NCBI RefSeq assembly: GCF_036250755.1
Contig: NZ_CP109583.1
Span: 4,092,001-4,156,000, forward strand
Length of the DNA stretch: 64,000 bases
Direction: 5' to 3'
From: Streptomyces uncialis
GTDB lineage: Bacteria; Actinomycetota; Actinomycetes; Streptomycetales; Streptomycetaceae
The position numbers and the translations under genes were made by a program. This document shows positions 40,553 through 48,319 of the stretch, in pieces; positions within the stretch are counted from its first letter, which is position 1, and each line of letters begins with the position of its first letter. The notes beneath the pieces were generated by a model. It saw nothing but the letters and a program-made list of their open reading frames with translations, was not told the DNA's origin and did no database searches.

Positions 40553-40819
40553 ACAACCCACGGACGACGGCACAGGAACGAAGTACGCCCCGCCGGACGA
40601 ACCTGGGAAGCGCAAGCGAAGGCGACCCGTCGGGAACCGTTCGCGCGCGTACGCGCCTCCTCCTTGGGTACGACCGCAGATACGGGGCGGGCGAGCGCAC
40701 GGGGCGGGCCCCTGACGTCCGGACTCTGTGACAGGTACATATCCAAGCTGACGCATCAGGCCTGAACAAGGCAAACTGGCGGCAGCCCACAGACACGTCG
40801 GGAACGGCAGGGGGACTGT

Positions 40820-43800
40820 ATGGACGGAGAACCGCGAGTTCCGGGTCAGCGTCATCCGGTTGAGGCTCCCGCTCACGGCGCGTCCCCGGTCTCCGGCGGC
40901 GCAGCCGGGACGTACCGCGCCAGGACGGACGGCGGCGGTCGCGGAGTGAGCGGCGAGGGCGGCGAGGGCGTCCGGACCGGCGAAGACGTCCGGGCCGGCA
41001 CCGCCCGCGACGCGACAACTCCGGCGCCCCGCACCACGGCTACAGCGGACGCGGCCCCGGACACACCCACCGCCGGAGGCGGCCCGGTCCACCGGGTCAC
41101 GTCCGGCCCTCACCCCACCCCGGCAGCAGCCCCCAGCGCGCACCAGGCCGTCAGCGGCACCCCCGGCGCCGACGCCAGCCCACAGCCCACCCCGGGCCCG
41201 GGCGCCACCCGCACCACCACCGCAGCCACAACCGCCACAGCCACCGCAGCCACAACCGCCGCCGCAACCGCAACCGCCGCAACCGCCAAAGCGGAACTAC
41301 GCTTCGGCGTGCTCGGCCCCGTGCGCGCGTGGCGCGGCGGGGAGGCCCTGCCGATGGGGTCCCCCCAGCAACGCGCCCTGCTCACCGCGCTGCTGCTCCG
41401 CGAGGGCCGGATGGCGACCGCCGCCCAGCTCATCGACGCCCTGTGGGGCGACGAACCCCCGTCCCAGGCGCTCGCCGCGATCCGCACGTACGCCTCCCGG
41501 CTGCGCAAGGCCCTCGGACCGGGGGTCCTGGTCAGCGAGGCGGGCGGGTACGCGGTCCGGATGCCGTCCGACGCGCTGGACCTCTCGTACGCGGAGGACC
41601 TGTCCGCCACCGCCGAGAAGGCCCGCAGCGAAGGCGATCTGCACCGCGCCCGGACCGTGCTGAACCAGGCGCTCGCCCGCTGGGACGGCGAGCCCCTCGC
41701 CGGTGTCCCCGGACCGTACGCCGCCACCCAGCGGACCCGGCTGGAGGAAATGCGGCTGCAACTCCTCGAAACCCGGCTCGACATGGACCTCGAACAGGGC
41801 TGCCACGCCGAGGCCGTGTCCGAGCTGACCGCCCTCACCGCCGCGCACCCCCTGCGGGAGCGGCTGCGGGAACTCCTCATGCTCGCGCTGTACCGCAGTG
41901 GACGGCAGGCCGAGGCGCTCGCCGTGTACGCCGACACCCGGCGGCTGCTCGCCGACGAGCTCGGTGTCGACCCGCGTCCCGGCCTCAGCGAACTCCAGCA
42001 GCGCATCCTCCAGGCCGACCCCGGCCTCGCGGAGCCGTCCGCCCCGGCCGCTGAACCGGCCGTCACCCTCGTACGTCCCGCCCAGCTCCCGGCGACCGTC
42101 CCGGACTTCACCGGACGGGCGTCGTTCGTCTCGGAACTGAGCGACGTACTGTCCACCGCCGAGGGCCGGGTGATGGCCGTGTCCGCCGTCGCGGGCATAG
42201 GCGGGGTCGGCAAGACCACGCTCGCCGTGCATGTCGCCCACCGCTCCCGTACCCGCTTCCCCGACGGTCAGCTGTACGTCGACCTCCAGGGCGCGGGCCC
42301 CCGGGCCGCCGAACCCGAAGCAGTCCTCGGGGCGTTCCTGCGGGCCCTCGGCACCCCGGACACGGCGATCCCCGAGACCCTGGAGGAGCGCGCCGCGCTG
42401 TTCAGGTCCATGCTCGACGGGCGCCGCATCCTGATTCTCCTCGACAACGCGCGGGACGCCGCGCAGGTACGGCCGCTGCTGCCGGGCACCGAGGGGTGCG
42501 CCTCGCTGATCACCTCCCGGGTGCGGATGGTGGATCTCGCGGGCGCCCATCTGGTCGACCTCGACGTGATGTCGCCGGAGGAAGCGCTTCAGCTGTTCAC
42601 GCGGATCGTGGGGGCGGAACGCGTCGCGGCGGAACGCGAGTCCGCGCTGGACGTGGTCGCCGCGTGCGGATTCCTGCCGCTCGCCATCCGGATCGCCGCG
42701 TCCCGGCTCGCCGCGCGCCGCACCTGGACCGTCTCCGTCCTCGCCGCGAAGCTCGCCGACGAGCGGCGCAGGCTGGACGAGCTCCAGGCCGGTGACCTCG
42801 CGGTGAAGGCGACCTTCGAACTCGGCTACGGCCAGCTCGAACCGAACCAGGCGCGCGCCTTCCGGCTGCTCGGTCTCGCCGACGGTCCGGACCTCTCGCT
42901 GGCCGCGGCGGCGGCTGTCCTCGATCTCCCCCAGGACGACACCGAGGACCTCCTCGAAGCCCTCGTCGACACCTCGCTGCTGGAGTCCGCCGCGCCGGGC
43001 CGCTACCGCTTCCACGACCTCGTCCGCCTCTACGCGCGGGCGTGCGCCGAACGCGACGAGCAGCCGAACGCCGAGCCGCCGGCCGCCCTGACCAGGCTCC
43101 TCGACTTCTATCTGGCCACCGCCGCCGGGGTGTACGGCCTGGAGCGGCCCGGTGACCGCACGGTCGACCATCTGGCACCGACCTCGTACCCCGGGCTGCG
43201 GTTCACCGACAGCCGGGCCGCCCTGGACTGGCTGTACGCCGAGGCCGACTGCCTGCTGGCCGCCGTCCGGCAGGCCGGCCAGTCCGGTGCCCTGCGCAGG
43301 GCGGTGGACCTGCTGCTCGCGGCGAAGGACCTCGCGGAGACGGGCGTCAGCGCCCGGCGCTACGAGGCCGCCGCGACCGCCGTGCGGGACGCGGCGGCGG
43401 CCGCCGGTGACACCTGGGTCGAGTCCCGCGCGCGGACGACACTCGCGCAGGTGCACAGCACGGCCGGGCGTTTCGCGCGCGCCGACGAGGAGGCCGCGCG
43501 GGCGTTGCCCCCGGCGCGGACCGCGCACGACCCCTGGGTCAGCAGCAACGCGCCCAACGAACGCGGCATCATCGCCCTGTACGAGGGGCGCCACGAGGAC
43601 GGCGAGCGGCATCTGGGCGAGTCCATCGCCGCGTTCCGCGCCGACGGCAACCGGCCCGGTGAGGCCAGCGCGCTGTGCAATCTGTCCCGTATCCATCTGG
43701 CCGGGGGCCGCACGGAATCGGCCGTGCGTCTCGCCGGACAGGGCGTCGCGATCTACGACCAACTAGGACTCACCCTGCGGCTGGCCAACGGCCGCTACGC

Positions 43801-44182
43801 GCTGGGGATGGCGCTGACCCAGGCCGGACGGCTGCCCGACGCGCTCGACCAGCTCACCGGCGCCCTGGCCGTGTTCCGCGCGTCGCGGCAGCGGCTGTGG
43901 GAGGGGATGAGCCTGTTCCGGCTGGCGGAGGCGCACCTCGCGGGGGACCGCCCGGCGCAGACCGCGGTACTCGCCGAGCAGGCGCTGATCGCCCTGCGGC
44001 AGATCGGCGGCGAGTGGCGGCGCGGGAACGTCCTCACCCTGCTCGGACGGGCCCTGGCGCGGCTCGGACAGAGCGACCGGGCACGTGCCTGCTGGTCGGA
44101 GGCCCTCGCCATCTACGAGGAGCTGGGCTCCTCCGAGGCCACGGAGGTACGGGCGTTGCTGGCGCCCATGGCCGCGGCGTGA
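40820..44182 (+). CDS. afsR: AfsR-type SARP regulator with NB-ARC and TPR domains
   Basis: A 1120-residue global activator of secondary metabolism. Residues 1 to about 157 are an Ala/Thr/Gly-rich extension; its end, encoded by CCGCAACCGC-like repeats, is low-complexity. The SARP DNA-binding winged helix and BTAD follow (about 158-410, LRFGVLGPVRAWRGG, SPQQRALLTALLLREG, ADELGVDPRPGL), then NB-ARC with P-loop GIGGVGKTT near 460, then TPRs. In S. coelicolor the orthologue is 993 residues, is phosphorylated by AfsK and switches on afsS. ATG 40820 follows AGGGGGA. The afsS gene downstream and the afsK homologue at 49.7 kb confirm the identity. It binds DNA at the afsS promoter, where a matching repeat is seen. 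Confidence 0.95.
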   Translation: MDGEPRVPGQRHPVEAPAHGASPVSGGAAGTYRARTDGGGRGVSGEGGEGVRTGEDVRAGTARDATTPAPRTTATADAAPDTPTAGGGPVHRVTSGPHPTPAAAPSAHQAVSGTPGADASPQPTPGPGATRTTTAATTATATAATTAAATATAATAKAELRFGVLGPVRAWRGGEALPMGSPQQRALLTALLLREGRMATAAQLIDALWGDEPPSQALAAIRTYASRLRKALGPGVLVSEAGGYAVRMPSDALDLSYAEDLSATAEKARSEGDLHRARTVLNQALARWDGEPLAGVPGPYAATQRTRLEEMRLQLLETRLDMDLEQGCHAEAVSELTALTAAHPLRERLRELLMLALYRSGRQAEALAVYADTRRLLADELGVDPRPGLSELQQRILQADPGLAEPSAPAAEPAVTLVRPAQLPATVPDFTGRASFVSELSDVLSTAEGRVMAVSAVAGIGGVGKTTLAVHVAHRSRTRFPDGQLYVDLQGAGPRAAEPEAVLGAFLRALGTPDTAIPETLEERAALFRSMLDGRRILILLDNARDAAQVRPLLPGTEGCASLITSRVRMVDLAGAHLVDLDVMSPEEALQLFTRIVGAERVAAERESALDVVAACGFLPLAIRIAASRLAARRTWTVSVLAAKLADERRRLDELQAGDLAVKATFELGYGQLEPNQARAFRLLGLADGPDLSLAAAAAVLDLPQDDTEDLLEALVDTSLLESAAPGRYRFHDLVRLYARACAERDEQPNAEPPAALTRLLDFYLATAAGVYGLERPGDRTVDHLAPTSYPGLRFTDSRAALDWLYAEADCLLAAVRQAGQSGALRRAVDLLLAAKDLAETGVSARRYEAAATAVRDAAAAAGDTWVESRARTTLAQVHSTAGRFARADEEAARALPPARTAHDPWVSSNAPNERGIIALYEGRHEDGERHLGESIAAFRADGNRPGEASALCNLSRIHLAGGRTESAVRLAGQGVAIYDQLGLTLRLANGRYALGMALTQAGRLPDALDQLTGALAVFRASRQRLWEGMSLFRLAEAHLAGDRPAQTAVLAEQALIALRQIGGEWRRGNVLTLLGRALARLGQSDRARACWSEALAIYEELGSSEATEVRALLAPMAAA

Positions 44183-44198
44183 CCCGTGCGTGTGCCTT

Positions 44199-44258
44199 GC
44201 GGGTCCTGAGCGGGTCCTGAGCGGGTCCTGAGCGGGGGTCCCTAGCGGGTCCTGAGCG
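44199..44258. repeat. 11-bp tandem repeat (GCGGGTCCTGA)
   Basis: About five copies, the fourth interrupted, follow the afsR stop codon directly. Confidence 0.85.
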
Positions 44259-44386
44259 GGCGCTGGACAGGGTGCAGGGTGCTCAGGCCAGGCGGCTGGG
44301 TCCCGGGCGCTCGGCTGGTCGCGGGTGGGCCCTTCCGCGCCCGTGCGGGCTGCTTGACCGCCTCGGTCGAGCCGAACCTCCCGGAT

Positions 44387-44432
44387 ATGGGACAGGTATG
44401 GGACAAGGTATGGGACAGGTATGGGACAGGTA
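44387..44432. repeat. Tandem ATGGGACAGGT repeats
   Basis: Four copies of an 11-12 base unit (GGTATGGGACA) lie between afsR and afsS. A further GGGACACCCAGGCC repeat follows at about 44460-44515. No gene is present in this part. Confidence 0.85.
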
Positions 44433-44662
44433 CCGGCGGGAAACCGCCCCGGTTCACCCAGGCCATCCGGGACACCAGGGACACCCAGGCCGTCCGGGAC
44501 ACCCAGGCCATCGGAAGCCCCGATGACCGCTCAGGGTGGACAACCCGGCACCGCCCTCTGACCGTCAGGCACGGTTCGATACGGTCCGGCACGGGGGGAA
44601 GGGGCGAAGATCAGCCAGCCCAGCCATCGGACACCACCGGGCAAACCGCCACGATTCCCCGC

Positions 44663-44684
44663 GTTCATCGTTCGTTTATCGCCG
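44663..44684 (+). promoter_or_regulatory. AfsR/PhoP-type operator in the afsS promoter
   Basis: GTTCATCGTTC (44663-44673) and GTTTATCGCCG (44674-44684) are adjacent 11-base direct repeat units of the PHO-box type. In S. coelicolor AfsR and PhoP both bind overlapping 11-base repeats of this kind at the -35 of afsS. Position and sequence fit that role here. Confidence 0.7.
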
Positions 44685-44775
44685 CACGCCACTGTGTACC
44701 GCATCGGCCCGCCGCAGCGGGGGGCAGGCGAGCCGGTTCAGGCCACACCGTTCTAAGGTGTACGGCCCGAACGCT

Positions 44776-44807
44776 CGTCCGGCAGCCCACGGGGGAGCTG
44801 CCGGACG
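44776..44807 (+). promoter_or_regulatory. Perfect 10-bp hairpin in the afsS leader region
   Basis: CGTCCGGCAG (44776-44785) pairs with CTGCCGGACG (44798-44807) around a 12-base loop containing GGGGGAG. It lies between the presumed promoter and the afsS start codon, so it should be transcribed. It could be an attenuator or an mRNA-stabilising element. Confidence 0.55.
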
Positions 44808-44848
44808 GGCCTCAGACTCGACGACTCCCAGAATAGGAGTTCAGCACC

Positions 44849-45043
44849 ATGAGCAATGCCGAGCACATCGACGGCACCATCAAGCCGCAGGACAGTCACG
44901 CCACGGGCGAGGAGCCCCAGGTGACGGTCAAGGACAGCCACGCGACCGGCGGCAAGGGCAAGCCGGTGAAGCCGCTGGACAGCCACGCGACCGGCGGCAC
45001 CGCGAAGCCCGCGGACAGCCACGCGACGGGCGGCAAGCCCTAA
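44849..45043 (+). CDS. afsS: AfsS small regulatory protein
   Basis: A 64-residue, highly charged protein without cysteines or membrane segments. It carries four units containing D-S-H-A-T-G (for example VKPLDSHATGG), matching the short repeats of AfsS ('sigma-like' protein, 63 residues in S. coelicolor). Its position directly after afsR confirms the call. AfsS stimulates antibiotic production by an unresolved mechanism. TAGGAG precedes ATG 44849. The operator at 44663 and a hairpin lie upstream, a strong terminator downstream. Confidence 0.92.
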   Translation: MSNAEHIDGTIKPQDSHATGEEPQVTVKDSHATGGKGKPVKPLDSHATGGTAKPADSHATGGKP

Positions 45044-45067
45044 CAAGCCTGCACCGCACGGGGGAAC

Positions 45068-45106
45068 CGAACCGCGACGGCACCGAGGGGGAGCCGTCGC
45101 GGTTCG
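45068..45106 (+). terminator. Perfect 14-bp terminator hairpin after afsS
   Basis: CGAACCGCGACGGC (45068-45081) pairs with GCCGTCGCGGTTCG (45093-45106) around an 11-base loop, 25 bases after the stop codon. Confidence 0.8.
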
Positions 45107-45187
45107 CTGTGCCCCGGAAGCGGGCAGGATCGTTCCGTCCGCACCTGTCCTCGTTCCCGTCACCGCACCCCAGGGGAGATCCCGCAC

Positions 45188-45373
45188 ATGACCCGCGCCA
45201 CGAAGCTGCTCGTCGTCGCCGTCCTCACCACGGGCACCGCGCTCGGTACGGCGGCCGCCGCCTCGGCCGCCGACAACCACGCCACCGGCGGCCAGAACCG
45301 CCTGGTGAAGCCGCTGGACAACCACGCGACGCACCTCGGGCCGCTGGACAACCACGCGACCGGAGCACACTGA
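45188..45373 (+). CDS. Secreted AfsS-like repeat peptide
   Basis: A 61-residue precursor. Residues 1-27 are a standard Sec signal peptide (basic MTRATK, hydrophobic core, cleavage near ASAA). The mature peptide of about 33 residues carries three D-N-H-A-T units, one within VKPLDNHAT, nearly the same as VKPLDSHAT in AfsS encoded 144 bases upstream. The repeat DNA is also similar, so the two genes probably share an origin. GGGGAG precedes ATG 45188. The strong terminator before it suggests separate expression. Function is unknown; a processed or secreted signal is possible but unproven. Confidence 0.85.
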   Translation: MTRATKLLVVAVLTTGTALGTAAAASAADNHATGGQNRLVKPLDNHATHLGPLDNHATGAH

Positions 45374-45413
45374 CGGCCGTCCCGGCCGGCCCTGGCCGCG
45401 CGGCTCCCTCCTC

Positions 45414-45479
45414 GCCGTCCGGCCGAAGGAGCCGCGCCGTCCGGCCGAAGGAGCCGCGCTGTCCGGCCGACGGAGCCGC
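45414..45479. repeat. 22-bp tandem repeat, three copies
   Basis: A 22-base unit (GCCGTCCGGCCGAAGGAG plus CCGC) is repeated three times, the third copy with two substitutions, in the gap before the membrane-protein gene. Confidence 0.9.
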
Positions 45480-45546
45480 GCTGGCGTGGCGAGGGCCGCC
45501 CGGCGGGCGTAGCGTCGTTGGCGTCAGGCGCGAAGGAGGCGACGCG

Positions 45547-46116
45547 ATGCTACGCAACGTCCTCGGGTCGGTCCTCGCCCTGCTCGGTGCGACGGCCGCC
45601 GTCTGGAGCCCCTTCCGTGCCTGGTACGACGGCCGTCTCGGGCGGTACTACGAGGTCGGGGAGCTCTTCACGGGCCACGGCGTCACGGACGCGCGGTCCG
45701 CTCTCTTCCTCTCCCTGTTCCTGCCGTTCCTGGTGGCGGCGGTACTGACCCTGGTCGGTGTGGCCCTGCGGTCCCGGACCACGGTGGCCCTCGCCGGACT
45801 GATCGTCCTCGGCTTCACGGTCCTGTGGATGGTCCGGCTCGGGCTCGCCCTCGGTGAGCTGACCGTGAACGGCGACGGCACGGGCCTCGGCTGGGGAGCC
45901 CTCGCGGGCCTGGGCGGCGGCTTGGTGATGCTGCTCGGCGCCGCCCTGATGCCGGGCCGCCGCGCCCGTCCGACGCCCACGTCTCCCCCGGCCGACACGG
46001 CTCCCCCGGCCCCGTACCCACCCCCGCCGGACACCCGGTACGACGACTCGGCTCCGACGCGTACGTGGGACACCCCGCCCGACACCCCGGGGCCCCGACC
46101 GCCGGACCAGCACTGA
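45547..46116 (+). CDS. Four-helix membrane protein of unknown function
   Basis: A 189-residue protein with hydrophobic segments near residues 2-20, 56-80, 84-104 and 117-140, a charged first loop (RAWYDGRLGRYYEVGELF) and a Pro-rich cytoplasmic tail from about 145. The ATG at 45547 is preceded by GAAGGAGG; the much longer open frame upstream overlaps afsS and is not coding. I do not recognise a named family. It lies within the afs locus between the secreted repeat peptide and a convergent nucleotidyltransferase-like gene. Confidence 0.82.
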   Translation: MLRNVLGSVLALLGATAAVWSPFRAWYDGRLGRYYEVGELFTGHGVTDARSALFLSLFLPFLVAAVLTLVGVALRSRTTVALAGLIVLGFTVLWMVRLGLALGELTVNGDGTGLGWGALAGLGGGLVMLLGAALMPGRRARPTPTSPPADTAPPAPYPPPPDTRYDDSAPTRTWDTPPDTPGPRPPDQH

Positions 46117-46216
46117 AGCCCCGTGCCCACACCTCGCACCTCGGCCGAAGCCGCGCACCCGGGCCTCGACCCCGTCGGCCACTGCGGCATGAGGACAGGC
46201 CGCTCGCTGTCCTGTC

Positions 46217-47005
46217 CTAAAGGTCCGGGGATTCCTCGGGTGGTGGCGCGCCCTCCAGAAGGCGTTCCGCGAGGTCGTCGGCCCACTCCTGTGCCCACAC
46301 CCGGATCGCGACGACCTCGCCCCTGCTGACGCCGTACGTCCGGAACTCCCGGTCGTCCGTCCACTCCGCCCCGGCGAGCCGGGCCTGGAGGTCGCTCAGG
46401 TCGAACGTGTCGGGGGCGTGCCGACGGCCGAGTTCCTCAAGATCCGGACGGCCCCATCGGTCCGCGACAGCGTGGACGTGGACGAGGTCCCGGGCGAGCC
46501 CCCGGTCCGCGAGAGCGCGGACCTTGGTACCCACCAGGTCCTCAAGGCTGAGCGCGAGCCCGATCGGGGTGGCGACGGGCGGATGCCACAGGGCTTCCTT
46601 GGCCGCGTGGACCTCGACGGCCGGCATCGGAACCGCCGTCCCCCCGCCCACGGGTCCGGTCGCGACGTCACCCCGGCCCCCACCTCCGTCCATGCCCCCC
46701 ACCTCGGACACCACTCCGGCGAAGGCCGCCGGGCCGCCAGGACCAGCCACGACGAACCTGGCCGCCAGCGGACCCGCCTCCCTCTCCGTGACGAACCAGC
46801 CGCGCCGCTCCAGTTCCGCGGTGACGGCGGTGGCGATGTCCGGCATGGGTACGGAGCTGTCCGTCGCGAGGCCGAGACCGTTCCCGGTGCACTCGGTCAG
46901 CCCGTGCGCGACGGCGGCATACCCCCCGGCGAGCGCGAGACGGTACGGGCTGCCCGCGGCGAGGAGAGCACGCAACAGCCCCCCATGGAGTTCGCCGGGG
47001 TTCAT
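46217..47005 (-). CDS. Nucleotidyltransferase-fold protein (AbiEii-like)
   Basis: A 262-residue protein. The N-terminus YRLALAGGYAAVAHGL matches the start of the minimal nucleotidyltransferase fold, and the later segment LEDLVGTKVRALADRGLARDLVHVHAVADRWG matches the helical part seen in the AbiEii/AbiGii toxin and related families. A Gly-rich loop (GGMDGGGGRGDVATGPVGGG) interrupts the middle. The canonical GS...DxD pair is not obvious, so activity is uncertain. ATG 47005 has only a weak ribosome binding site. No antitoxin gene is evident next door, so a toxin role should not be assumed. Confidence 0.72.
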   Translation of the reverse strand: MNPGELHGGLLRALLAAGSPYRLALAGGYAAVAHGLTECTGNGLGLATDSSVPMPDIATAVTAELERRGWFVTEREAGPLAARFVVAGPGGPAAFAGVVSEVGGMDGGGGRGDVATGPVGGGTAVPMPAVEVHAAKEALWHPPVATPIGLALSLEDLVGTKVRALADRGLARDLVHVHAVADRWGRPDLEELGRRHAPDTFDLSDLQARLAGAEWTDDREFRTYGVSRGEVVAIRVWAQEWADDLAERLLEGAPPPEESPDL

Positions 47006-47330
47006 TCGGCTGCCGGTGACACGGAGGTCGATGAGGTTCCCATGGACCGATTGTCCCCGCCCCCACGGGATAGGGCCCGCTCCGACGGGCGGACGGGCGG
47101 ACGGTCAGCAGGCGGCGTACTCCGAGTGGGCGGGCAGCGCGGGGACGGGGACGCGGGGGCGCGCGGGGCGCAGGGGCACGCGGGGCGCAGGTGGCACGAG
47201 CGGCACGGGGCACGGGCGGCGGGCGGCGGGCGGCGGGCGGCGGGCGGCACAGGGCATGGGCGGCGCGGGGCAGGTGCTGCGGCGGCTACCAACCCTCGCG
47301 CGATGTATGCGAAACGCACACGCTGCCCCC
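47006..47330. repeat. Divergent intergenic region with a 7-bp repeat
   Basis: Between the nucleotidyltransferase-like and NTF2-like genes, about 47215-47250 is (GCGGGCG)n with some five copies, flanked by GGGGCGCAGG/GGCACG words. No gene is supported. Promoters for both directions should lie here. Confidence 0.65.
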
Positions 47331-47756
47331 ATGGAGCAGCCGGAACACACTCTGCGCACGGCCGTCGACCGATGGCATGCCGCGGTGAACGCCCACGCCC
47401 CCGCGCGGGTCGAGGCCACTGTCAGCGATCCGGTCGTGGTGAGGGGACCCAGAGGCGCCGGTCCCCTCAGCCCCGCCGAGTTCGCCGAGTTCGCCGAGTT
47501 CGCCGAGTTCGCCGAGTTCGCCGACTGGGCGGCACGATCCGGGATCGAACTGGTTCCACGGTCCTGGCACCCCGTCAGTGATCGCCTGATGGTCGTGGAG
47601 GAGGACGCCACCTGGCCCGGGAGCAAGGAACCGGTCCGGGTCGCCACCGTCTTCAGGAGCACCGGAGACCGGATGTCCGCCGCGCTGCGGCTGGCCGATC
47701 TCGGTTCCGCTCTGGAACTGGCCTCGATCTGCCGCGAGATGGCCGCAACCGAATGA
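47331..47756 (+). CDS. NTF2/SnoaL-like fold protein
   Basis: A 141-residue single-domain protein: an initial helix (LRTAVDRWHAAVNAHAPARVEATV), then strands (DPVVVRGPRGAGPLSP, IELVPRSWHPVSDRLMVVEEDATWPG, RVATVFRSTGDRM) as in SnoaL-type proteins. Between them GCCGAGTTC is repeated five times (47475-47519), giving AEF repeats. The start is not secure: ATG 47331 fits the domain boundary but lacks a ribosome binding site, and an ATG at 47307 is possible. Its stop codon overlaps the MarR start as ATGA, so the two are translated together. Ligand unknown. Confidence 0.72.
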   Translation: MEQPEHTLRTAVDRWHAAVNAHAPARVEATVSDPVVVRGPRGAGPLSPAEFAEFAEFAEFAEFADWAARSGIELVPRSWHPVSDRLMVVEEDATWPGSKEPVRVATVFRSTGDRMSAALRLADLGSALELASICREMAATE

Positions 47757-48286
47757 GCGAGTACGACGGGTACCCCGCCCATCAGCCCCCGCCCCCGTCG
47801 GCACCCGGACCCGGACCCGGACCCGGACCCGGACCCGGACAAACCCTCTTCGAGTTCGTACGTCACTGGGCCCGCCGGTGGAACTCCCCGGGCGACGGAC
47901 CGGCCCGACAACAAGGTCGCCATGTGCTCGTCACCGAAGCCGTGCGGTCCCTCGACAGCCGCGGCATCGTGACGATCAACGCCGTGGCAAACGAGATCGG
48001 CATCGACCAGAGTGGCGCGTCACGCATGGTGAAGGACACTGTCGCAGCCAGGTATCTGGAGATCAAGCCTTCGGCATCGGATACGCGCCGCCGAGAGGTG
48101 ACGGTCACCTCCGAAGGTCTCGATCTGCTCCACGACGCCCATCTCTGGCAGGAGGCGTTGTTCGACCAGCTGTCCGGCCAGTGGACCGCCCAGCAGCGCG
48201 CGGAGTTCCACCACGCGATGCTCCACCTCCTGTCGCGCTCGCACACCCTCGACACCGACGGTCACGCGCGTCCCGACGCCCCATGA
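47753..48286 (+). CDS. MarR-family transcriptional regulator
   Basis: A 177-residue winged-helix regulator. After a Pro/Gly-repeat leader (PGPGPGPGPG, a 6-bp repeat near 47806-47838) the MarR fold runs from about residue 31, with recognition helix NEIGIDQSGASRMVKDTV and wing SASDTRRREVTVTSEG. The ATG overlaps the previous stop codon (ATGA). The NTF2-like protein may therefore be its partner or target. A phosphotransferase-like gene starts about 30 bases after the stop, so three genes may be cotranscribed. Confidence 0.88.
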   Translation: MSEYDGYPAHQPPPPSAPGPGPGPGPGPGQTLFEFVRHWARRWNSPGDGPARQQGRHVLVTEAVRSLDSRGIVTINAVANEIGIDQSGASRMVKDTVAARYLEIKPSASDTRRREVTVTSEGLDLLHDAHLWQEALFDQLSGQWTAQQRAEFHHAMLHLLSRSHTLDTDGHARPDAP

Positions 48287-48319
48287 ATTCCGGTGCGCGG
48301 AAGGCACTCGTCCGCGAGG

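Noticed and set aside
44536..45546. Long ORF continuing into the four-helix membrane protein
   Set aside because: It overlaps afsS and its sibling in another frame, and an excellent ribosome binding site marks the internal ATG at 45547.
46217..47005. AbiE-type toxin-antitoxin system
   Set aside because: The fold is compatible with AbiEii, but no AbiEi-like antitoxin gene adjoins it and the catalytic signature is not clear.
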